Origin: Streptomyces sp. LaPpAH-108
GTDB lineage: Bacteria; Actinomycetota; Actinomycetes; Streptomycetales; Streptomycetaceae
Direction of reading: 5' to 3'
Assembly: GCF_000373625.1 (NCBI RefSeq)
Contig: NZ_KB891988.1
Coordinates: forward strand, 842,053-906,052
Length of the DNA: 64,000 nt
Part shown: positions 57,755 through 64,000 of the stretch, one piece after another
Numbering within the stretch: position 1 is the first letter of the stretch
How the letters are laid out: each line of letters opens with the position of its first letter
Made by a program: the position numbers and the translations under genes
The notes under the pieces: model-generated
Told to the model about the DNA's origin: nothing
The model's database searches: none
Seen by the model: only the letters and a program-made list of their open reading frames with translations

Positions 57755-59521
57755 ATGGCGGCGCATTTCGGCAAGCGGCTGCGCAAGGGAGCCGCGACCA
57801 CCGCGGTGGCCGCGGTGGCGGTCGCGGCTCTGTCCGCGTCCCAGGCCCCGGGAGCGACCGGAGCGGGCGGCGGCGCACAGGACACGGGAGTCAGCACACC
57901 GGTGCCCGACGCGGCGTCGGACGCCACCGGCGGCTCCCCGTACTACACCGACCTGCCCCCGCTGCACAGCCCCGCCCCCAGCTCCTCGCCCGTCGTCGGC
58001 ACCCCCGTGGCGCAGGGCGACGGCGAGGTCGCGGGCCAGATCCCCGCGACCGTCCTCGACGCCTACAAGCGCGCCGAGGCCGAGCTGCGCAGCTCCAAGC
58101 CCGGCTGCAACCTGCCCTGGCAACTCCTCGCCGCCATCGGCAAGGTGGAGTCAGGCCAGGCCCGCGGTGGCCGCGTGGACGCCGACGGCACCACCCTCGG
58201 CCGCATCCTCGGCCCCCAGCTCGACGGCAACGGCTTCGCGCTGATCAAGGACACCGACCACGGCGCCTACGACGGCAACGCCGCGTACGACCAGGCCGTA
58301 GGCCCGATGCAGTTCATCCCCTCCACCTGGGCCTGGGCGGGCCGCGACGGCAACGGCGACGGCAAGGCCGACCCGAACAACATCTACGACGCCGCCCTCG
58401 CCGCCGGTCACTACCTGTGCCGGGGCGACCGGGACCTCTCCCACGAGGACGACCTGCACCGCGCGATCCTCAGCTACAACAACTCCACCGACTATCTGAA
58501 CCTCGTCCTGAACTGGGTGAGTTACTACCGCAAGGGCGTCCACACCGTCCCCGACGGCACCGGCGGCCTGCCCACCCACCGCAGCGACGACACCGCCGCG
58601 CGCTCCGGCACCACCGGACCCTCCGCACCCGCGAAGCCGTCGAAGCCCGCCAAGCCGAGCAAGCCCGACAAGCCCGGCAAGCCCGCGAAGCCCGACCCCG
58701 GCACCCCCGCCGAAGGCGACGACAAGCCCACCCCCAAGCCCTCCACCCCGCCGTGGGAACAGCCCACCCCCTCGGACACCGTGGACCGCTTGGCCTACGC
58801 CGACCCCGACGCGGCCGAGCCCACCGCGATGGCCGGGCACGCCTTCACCGGGAAGATCGCCGCCCGCGCCGAGACCGAGGACGGCAAGGCCGTGGCCAAG
58901 GTGCGGGTCCGCTTCACCATCACCGGGGACACCGACGCCACCTTCGCGGGCGACGAGAAGGTCGCCACCGTCGCCACCGACGGCAAGGGCGTCGCGACCG
59001 CCCCCGCGCTCCAGGCGGGCGAGAAGACCGGCGACTTCAAGATCACCACCGCGCTCGTCGGCCGCCAGGTCAAGGGCGTCACCTATAAGGCGACCGTCAC
59101 CCCGCGCGCCGCCGACGCCCTCGCCCCCGCCGACGACACGGCATACACCTGCGTCCCCGGCGGCGAGTTCGCCGACCCCGTCCAGGTCAAGGCCACCTAC
59201 AAGGGCGCCGTCGCCGACGGCGTCGAGGCCACCGCCACCCTGGTCAAGGCCGACGACGACCCCGCCGAGAACGACAAGGGCCCCTACTTCAAGGGCGCCG
59301 ACGACAAGCCCGTCCGCACCCTCACCGGACTCAAGACGGACGCCAAGGGCCTGCTCACCCTCCCGAAGCTGTACGCCGACGACACCGCCGGCACCTATCT
59401 GCTCCGGATCACCACCACGGGCGGCGCCACCCTCACCGTGAAGCTGACGGTCGCCCCCGAGGACGACGCCCCGTCCGGCGGCACCTCGGCCGAACCGTCG
59501 CCGAGCCCGTCCGCCAGCTGA
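57755..59521 (+). CDS. secreted lytic transglycosylase with Pro/Lys linker and C-terminal beta domain
   Basis: The 588-residue protein has a signal peptide (RLRKGAATTAVAAVAVAALSASQAPG) and an MltB-like transglycosylase domain (about 110-265) with catalytic-type E132 in AAIGKVESG, AVGPMQFIPSTWAWAGRDGNGDG, and AILSYNNSTDYLNLV. A linker of PSKPAKPSKPDKPGK repeats (about 288-350) follows. The C-terminus (360-575) has two Ig-like or invasin-like beta modules. It cleaves peptidoglycan outside the cell, and the beta modules may bind the wall. Confidence 0.9.
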   Translation: MAAHFGKRLRKGAATTAVAAVAVAALSASQAPGATGAGGGAQDTGVSTPVPDAASDATGGSPYYTDLPPLHSPAPSSSPVVGTPVAQGDGEVAGQIPATVLDAYKRAEAELRSSKPGCNLPWQLLAAIGKVESGQARGGRVDADGTTLGRILGPQLDGNGFALIKDTDHGAYDGNAAYDQAVGPMQFIPSTWAWAGRDGNGDGKADPNNIYDAALAAGHYLCRGDRDLSHEDDLHRAILSYNNSTDYLNLVLNWVSYYRKGVHTVPDGTGGLPTHRSDDTAARSGTTGPSAPAKPSKPAKPSKPDKPGKPAKPDPGTPAEGDDKPTPKPSTPPWEQPTPSDTVDRLAYADPDAAEPTAMAGHAFTGKIAARAETEDGKAVAKVRVRFTITGDTDATFAGDEKVATVATDGKGVATAPALQAGEKTGDFKITTALVGRQVKGVTYKATVTPRAADALAPADDTAYTCVPGGEFADPVQVKATYKGAVADGVEATATLVKADDDPAENDKGPYFKGADDKPVRTLTGLKTDAKGLLTLPKLYADDTAGTYLLRITTTGGATLTVKLTVAPEDDAPSGGTSAEPSPSPSAS

Positions 59522-59528
59522 CGGAGCA

Positions 59529-62030
59529 TCAACTCCGCCCGAGGCGCGCCTTGGTGTGCCGGGTGGGCTCGGCCGTGGCCGGGTCCTCCGGCCACGGGTG
59601 CTTCGGATAGCGCCCGCGCAGCTCGGCCCGTACGCCGCGATAGCCGTCCCGCCAGAAGGAGGCGAGGTCGGCCGTCACGGCGGCGGGCCGCCCGGCGGGG
59701 GAGAGCAGATGGACGAGGAGCGGCACCCCGGCCACCGTCGGGGTCTCGCCGAGCCCGAACATCTCCTGCAACTTCACGGCCAGCACGGGCCGTTCGGGGT
59801 CGGAGTAGTCGACCCTGATCTGTGAACCGCTCGGCACCGTGATCCGCTCGGGCGCCAGTTCGTCCAGCCGCCCCGCCTCCCCGCTCGCCCATGGCAGCAG
59901 CCGTCCCAGCGCCTGCCCGGCGTCGATCCGGCCGAGATCGGCCCGCCGCCGGGCCCGGCTCAGCTCGGGCTCCAGCCAGACGTCCGCGCGCGCGTACAAC
60001 GCCTCGTCGGACACGTCCGGCCACGGCTCGCCCAGCCGCGCCCGCAGGAACGCCAGCCGCCGCCGCAGCGCGGCAGCCCCCTCGGACCACTTGAGCAGCC
60101 CAAGGCCCTCCCGCCGCAACCCGTCGAGCAGCGCCGCGCGCACCAGCTCGGGCTCCGGGTCCGCGAGGGGCCGTACGGCCAGCTCCACGGCCCCGAGCCG
60201 CTCGACCCGCCGCGCCACGACCTCCCCGTCCGCCCAGCGCACCTCCTCCCCCTCGGAGAGCAGCGCACCGGCCGCCTCCCGCGCCACCTCCTCCGGTACG
60301 GCGGCACCGAGCCGCACGCGCGCGTGCCCCTTCCCACCGGGCCGGTCGGCCACGGCCACCACGATCCACGGCGCCCCGCGCAGCGCCGACCCCTCCGCAA
60401 GCTCCGCCCGCGTCCCGGACACCATGAGGTACGACCCGCCGTCCAGCCGGGCCACCCGCTCGGGGAAGGCGAGCGCGGCCACGCGTCCGACGGCCGCGTC
60501 CAGAACGGCATGTCCGTCAGAGGCGCTGTCCACGCGCCCCGGCGCCCCGGCGAGCCCTCTCAGCCGCCGCACCTCCGCACGCCACCGCGCCGCATACGCG
60601 TCCCCGCCCCGCCGGGCCCGGTGCAGCGCCGTGGCGAGATCGTCGCCGTACTCGCGCGGGACCTCCTCCGCGAGCAGGGCGACCGCCCCGGCGCCCGCGC
60701 CGTCGGTGTCCAGCAGGGCGCGGCCCAGACGGGGATGGACACCGAGGCGGGACAGCCGGGCACCCCGCTCGGTGGCGTGCCCGGCGGGGTCGACCGCGCC
60801 CACCGCCGTCAGTACGTCACGGGCCGCCGCCATCGCTCCGGTGGGCGGCGCGTCCAGGAGGGCGAGGCCCGAGGCGTCCGGGTCGCCCCAGCAGGCGGCC
60901 TGGAGGGCGAAGGCGGTCAGGTCGGCCACCTTGATCTCGGGCGCCGGGAAGGCGGACAACCGGCCGTCCTCGGCCTCGGCCCAGCACCGGTAGACCGCGC
61001 CCGGTGCCTCACGTCCGGCACGCCCCGCCCGCTGCCGCCCGGCCGCGCGCGAGGCCCGTACCGTCGCAAGGCCGCTCAGCCCGCGCGCGTGGTCCACCCG
61101 GGGCTCGCGCGCCAGCCCCGAGTCCACGACCACCCGCACCCCGGGCACCGTCAGCGAGGACTCCGCGACCGAGGTGGCCAGCACCACCCGGCGCCGCGCC
61201 CCGGGCGCCAGAACCGCGTCCTGCACGGCGGCCGGGGCCCGCCCGTGCACCTGGAGCACGTCCACGTCCGGCAGCTCGCCCAACTGCCCCGCCACGCGCG
61301 CGATCTCACCGACACCGGGCAGGAAGCACAGCACGTCACCGGGACGCTCCGCGAGCGCCCGCCGCACGACCGAGGCCACGTGCGAGAGCAGCGCCGGGTC
61401 CACCCGCATCCCGTGCGGCGGCCGGACCGGACGCGCGGGCGGCGCCCACACGGTCTCGACGGGATGCGTGACCCCCGCCGCCTCCACCACCGGCGCCCCG
61501 CCCAGCAGCCGCGCCCAGCCCTCGGCGTCCGTGGTCGCGGAGGCCGCCACCAGCCGCAGGTCCGGGCGCAGGGTCTGCCGTACGTCCCACAGGAAGGCCG
61601 CCGCCGTGTCCGCGTCCAGATGGCGTTCATGGCACTCGTCGAGGATCACGGCGTCGACCCCGGCCAGCTCCTGGTCGCGCTGGAGGCGCTGGAGCAGCAC
61701 ACCCGTGGTGACGACCTCCACGCGCGTGTGCCGCCCCACGACCCGCTCGCCGCGCACGGTGAACCCGACGCTGTCGCCGGGCTTCTCGCCCAGCAGCCAC
61801 GCCATCCGCCGCGCCGCCGCCCGCGCCGCGATCCGCCGGGGCTCGGCCACCAGCACCCGCCGCGCGGGCCCGCCGCCGACCAGCCCGGCCAGCACCAGCG
61901 GCACCAGCGTCGTCTTGCCCGTGCCGGGCGGCGCCACCAGCACGGCGGCGCCGCTCCCGTCCAGCGCGTCGGTCAGGGCGGGCAGGGCGGAGCGCACGGG
62001 CAGCACGGCGAGGGCGTCGTCACGGATCAC
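59529..62030 (-). CDS. hrpB: ATP-dependent helicase HrpB
   Basis: The 833 residues have DEAH-box motifs: APPGTGKTTLVPLVL near 34 (I), VAEPRRIAARAAARRMA, VTTGVLLQRLQRD, ILDECHERHLD (II, DECH), SATTDA (III), FLPGVGEIARV, ATSVAESSLTVPGVRVVVDSGLAREP (V) and QRAGRAGREAPGAVYR (VI). The C-terminal HrpB domain follows with SPAGRPAAVTADLASFW. It is the HrpB type by length and by that end. The biological substrate is not defined. GTG 62030 overlaps no gene. Confidence 0.93.
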   Translation of the reverse strand: MIRDDALAVLPVRSALPALTDALDGSGAAVLVAPPGTGKTTLVPLVLAGLVGGGPARRVLVAEPRRIAARAAARRMAWLLGEKPGDSVGFTVRGERVVGRHTRVEVVTTGVLLQRLQRDQELAGVDAVILDECHERHLDADTAAAFLWDVRQTLRPDLRLVAASATTDAEGWARLLGGAPVVEAAGVTHPVETVWAPPARPVRPPHGMRVDPALLSHVASVVRRALAERPGDVLCFLPGVGEIARVAGQLGELPDVDVLQVHGRAPAAVQDAVLAPGARRRVVLATSVAESSLTVPGVRVVVDSGLAREPRVDHARGLSGLATVRASRAAGRQRAGRAGREAPGAVYRCWAEAEDGRLSAFPAPEIKVADLTAFALQAACWGDPDASGLALLDAPPTGAMAAARDVLTAVGAVDPAGHATERGARLSRLGVHPRLGRALLDTDGAGAGAVALLAEEVPREYGDDLATALHRARRGGDAYAARWRAEVRRLRGLAGAPGRVDSASDGHAVLDAAVGRVAALAFPERVARLDGGSYLMVSGTRAELAEGSALRGAPWIVVAVADRPGGKGHARVRLGAAVPEEVAREAAGALLSEGEEVRWADGEVVARRVERLGAVELAVRPLADPEPELVRAALLDGLRREGLGLLKWSEGAAALRRRLAFLRARLGEPWPDVSDEALYARADVWLEPELSRARRRADLGRIDAGQALGRLLPWASGEAGRLDELAPERITVPSGSQIRVDYSDPERPVLAVKLQEMFGLGETPTVAGVPLLVHLLSPAGRPAAVTADLASFWRDGYRGVRAELRGRYPKHPWPEDPATAEPTRHTKARLGRS

Positions 62031-62083
62031 GCCCCCAGTGTCGTACGCGGCCCGTTGCGAGGAGGTTGCAGGCCGCCGTGCAG

Positions 62084-62115
62084 GGGTTTCAGTCCCGGAG
62101 AGGGTTTCAGTCCCG
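62084..62115. repeat. short direct repeat at the methyltransferase 3' end
   Basis: GGGTTTCAGTCCCG occurs at 62084-62097 and again at 62102-62115, the second copy covering the stop codon of the methyltransferase gene. It may be a small duplication. Confidence 0.6.
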
Positions 62116-62919
62116 CTCGCACACGAAGATCGCCGTGCCCGGGATCAGCGCGCCCCGCAAGGGTGACCAGCCGCCCCACTCGGCGGTGTTCCAGGCCGGC
62201 CACTCCGGCTCGACGAGGTCGACCAGACGGAACCCGGAGGCCGCGATGTCCCGCACCCGGTCGCCGATCGTGCGGTGGTGCTCCACATAGACGGCGTGGC
62301 CGTCCTCGTCCTGCTCCACGTACGGCGTGCGGTCGAAGTACGACGCGGCGACCGACAGACCCTCGGGCCCCGGCTCGTCCGGGAAGGCCCAGCGGATCGG
62401 GTGCGTCACCGAGAACACGAACCGGCCGCCGGGGCGCAGCACCCGGCGCACCTCGCGCAGCACCAGCCGGGGATCGGCGACGAACGGCAGCGCGCCGTAC
62501 GCCGAGCACGCCAGGTCGAAGGAGGCGTCCGCGAAGGGCAGCGCGCCCGCGTCCGCGCAGACCAGCGGGAAGGACCCGCCGATCCGCAGGGAGTGCTGGA
62601 GCTGGCGGTGGGAGAGGTCAAGGGCCACCGGGCGGGCGCCCTGCGCGGCCAGCCAGCGGGAGCACTGGGCGGCGCCCGCGCCGATCTCCAGGACGTCCCG
62701 GCCCTTCAGGTCCTCGGGCGCGCCCAGCAGCTCGGCCTCCACCTCGTCCAGGCCCTCCGGGCCCCACACGAAGCGGTCGTCGCCGAGGAACGTGCCGTGC
62801 TCGACCTGGTACTCGTCCGCGTTGCGGTCCCACCAGCCGCGGTTGGCGCGGCTGCTCTCCGCGACGTCCGCGTCACGGCGGGTTGCTTCCGGCTCGGTCC
62901 CCTCGGGATCGGGCCCCAT
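62107..62919 (-). CDS. class I SAM-dependent methyltransferase
   Basis: The 270 residues have the SAM motif VLEIGAGAAQCSRWLA near 75, a motif-II acidic residue PVALDLSHRQL, DAGALPFADASFDLACSAYGALPF and EVRRVLRPGGRFVFSV. Substrate cannot be read from the sequence. ATG 62919 is chosen; an internal GTG 19 codons later is also plausible. The stop overlaps a short direct repeat. Confidence 0.88.
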   Translation of the reverse strand: MGPDPEGTEPEATRRDADVAESSRANRGWWDRNADEYQVEHGTFLGDDRFVWGPEGLDEVEAELLGAPEDLKGRDVLEIGAGAAQCSRWLAAQGARPVALDLSHRQLQHSLRIGGSFPLVCADAGALPFADASFDLACSAYGALPFVADPRLVLREVRRVLRPGGRFVFSVTHPIRWAFPDEPGPEGLSVAASYFDRTPYVEQDEDGHAVYVEHHRTIGDRVRDIAASGFRLVDLVEPEWPAWNTAEWGGWSPLRGALIPGTAIFVCERD

Positions 62920-63076
62920 CGGCTCTTGGATGATCGGCTCCCTCGTCGTACTCTTCCGTCCAGCCGACCCGCCGGGCGAGTGTCACGGAACGGGTCTCCC
63001 GGGCCTGCGTGGCCACTTGAGACGATTCTTCTGCCGGGAATGCGGCGATCCGCCCCGGGTGTGCGCCTTCGCGCAT

Positions 63077-63105
63077 TGACCCTGCCCGGCTGCCCCCGTA
63101 TGCTA
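63077..63105 (+). promoter_or_regulatory. rpsA promoter
   Basis: TTGACC (63077-63082) and TATGCT (63100-63105) are separated by 17 bases, close to the vegetative sigma consensus. Transcription would begin near 63112, giving a leader of about 198 bases. Confidence 0.8.
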
Positions 63106-63185
63106 CAAGTTGCGCTGCGGGCCTGCGCACCTCAGACGTAGCAGGTCGCGCTCGCATCTGTATGTATGTCCCCTCGGTTGTCGAG

Positions 63186-63217
63186 GCGCCACCGGGCACC
63201 CGGTGTCTATGTGGCGC
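63186..63217 (+). promoter_or_regulatory. hairpin in the rpsA leader
   Basis: An outer stem GCGCC/GGCGC encloses an inner ACCGGG-CA-CCCGGT stem, in the 5' untranslated region. S1 genes often have structured leaders for autoregulation. Here only the pairing is visible. The rest of the 390-base gap between 62920 and 63309 shows no gene. Confidence 0.45.
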
Positions 63218-63309
63218 TTCCTTGGCTGTCCGGCTTCTGCAGAGCGAAACGGGCTCCCGGCGTAAGCAGTACCTACGACTTCAATGTCCGTACCGGAGCC
63301 CTTTCCCAC

Positions 63310-64000
63310 ATGACGAGCAGCACCGAGACCACCGCCACCACCCCGCAGGTTGCGGTCAACGACATCGGTAACGAGGAAGCCTTCCTCGCCGCGATCGACG
63401 AGACGATCAAGTACTTCAACGACGGCGACATCGTCGACGGCGTCATCGTGAAGGTCGACCGGGACGAGGTCCTGCTCGACATCGGTTACAAGACCGAAGG
63501 TGTCATCCCGAGCCGCGAGCTCTCGATCAAGCACGACGTCGACCCGAACGAGGTCGTCAAGGTCGGCGACGAGATCGAGGCCCTGGTTCTCCAGAAGGAG
63601 GACAAGGAAGGCCGCCTGATCCTCTCGAAGAAGCGTGCCCAGTACGAGCGCGCCTGGGGCACCATCGAGAAGATCAAGGAAGAGGACGGCATCGTCACCG
63701 GTACCGTCATCGAGGTCGTCAAGGGTGGTCTCATCCTCGACATCGGCCTCCGCGGCTTCCTCCCGGCCTCCCTGGTCGAGATGCGCCGCGTCCGCGACCT
63801 CCAGCCCTACGTGGGCAAGGAGCTCGAGGCGAAGATCATCGAGCTGGACAAGAACCGCAACAACGTGGTCCTGTCCCGCCGTGCCTGGCTGGAGCAGACC
63901 CAGTCCGAGGTCCGCCAGACGTTCCTCACGACCCTCCAGAAGGGTCAGGTCCGCTCCGGTGTGGTCTCCTCGATCGTCAACTTCGGTGCCTTCGTGGACC
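63310..64000 (+). CDS. rpsA: 30S ribosomal protein S1, N-terminal part
   Basis: The first 230 codons are present and the gene runs off the window. MTSSTETTATTPQVAVNDIG is followed by the first S1/OB repeat (GDIVDGVIVKVDRDEVLLDIGYKTEGVIPSRELS), then repeat 2 (EEDGIVTGTVIEVVKGGLILDIGLRGFLPASL). Repeat 3 starts at the cut edge (GQVRSGVVSSIVNFGAFVD). S1 recruits mRNA with weak ribosome sites to the 30S subunit. Start ATG 63310 follows a pyrimidine-rich, Shine-Dalgarno-poor leader. Confidence 0.97.
   Translation, partial: MTSSTETTATTPQVAVNDIGNEEAFLAAIDETIKYFNDGDIVDGVIVKVDRDEVLLDIGYKTEGVIPSRELSIKHDVDPNEVVKVGDEIEALVLQKEDKEGRLILSKKRAQYERAWGTIEKIKEEDGIVTGTVIEVVKGGLILDIGLRGFLPASLVEMRRVRDLQPYVGKELEAKIIELDKNRNNVVLSRRAWLEQTQSEVRQTFLTTLQKGQVRSGVVSSIVNFGAFVD

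Overview
This window is high-GC actinobacterial chromosome, almost certainly Streptomyces. Codon third positions are strongly G/C, there are many GTG and a few TTG starts, overlapping ATGA/GTGA gene junctions are common, and one gene carries a rare TTA codon. The order trpC-trpM-trpB-trpA-lgt ... gltB-gltD ... pyk-ANTAR regulator-liv operon-polA ... rpsA is, from memory, that of the conserved core arm of Streptomyces chromosomes such as S. coelicolor. The window therefore looks like core genome with small accessory insertions.

Layout. 1-650: end of a Trp-associated membrane gene and a small membrane gene. 766-2947: accessory module (frameshifted small gene, 67-aa gene, DUF6879-like gene, XRE/DUF5753-like regulator). 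3022-8879: DUF2752 gene, trpCMBA, an anchored DsbA-like protein and lgt. 8965-17189 (minus): seven-gene coupled operon with four ADP-ribosylglycohydrolase paralogues, a ribokinase, a class III CoA-transferase and a CitE-like lyase. 17471-24718: VIT-type metal transporter and glutamate synthase gltBD. 24852-31246: rhomboid protease, alpha/beta hydrolase, HExxH zinc-ribbon protein, chorismate mutase and aminopeptidase N. 31462-34250: a PLP decarboxylase/N-monooxygenase pair resembling siderophore DesA/DesB but without DesC/DesD. 34334-36556: three unrecognised genes, apparently one operon, the first with a TTA codon. 36644-40949: Tat-exported 5'-nucleotidase, SIMPL-domain protein and pyruvate kinase. 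40956-42698: an HTH protein with two LAGLIDADG-like motifs, tRNA-Leu(CAA) and a PdtaR-like ANTAR regulator. 42769-48568: a complete branched-chain amino-acid ABC transporter. 49139-54981: hotdog thioesterase, YdeP-like molybdopterin oxidoreductase and polA. 54982-59521: a gene-poor stretch with degenerate tandem repeats, a DUF4184-like gene and a secreted lytic transglycosylase. 59529-64000: HrpB helicase, a methyltransferase and the start of rpsA with a textbook promoter.

How it fits together. Most of the window is central metabolism (tryptophan, glutamate, pyruvate, branched-chain amino-acid uptake) and information processing (polA, rpsA). The parts worth a second look are the four-paralogue ADP-ribosylglycohydrolase operon, which includes one paralogue with a lost metal ligand and one with a hendecad-repeat tail; the 34334-36556 operon, whose last two proteins share an 18-residue motif; the orphan DesA/DesB-like pair; and the tandem repeat field after polA. 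Functions given below for unrecognised genes are inferences from motifs and context only.
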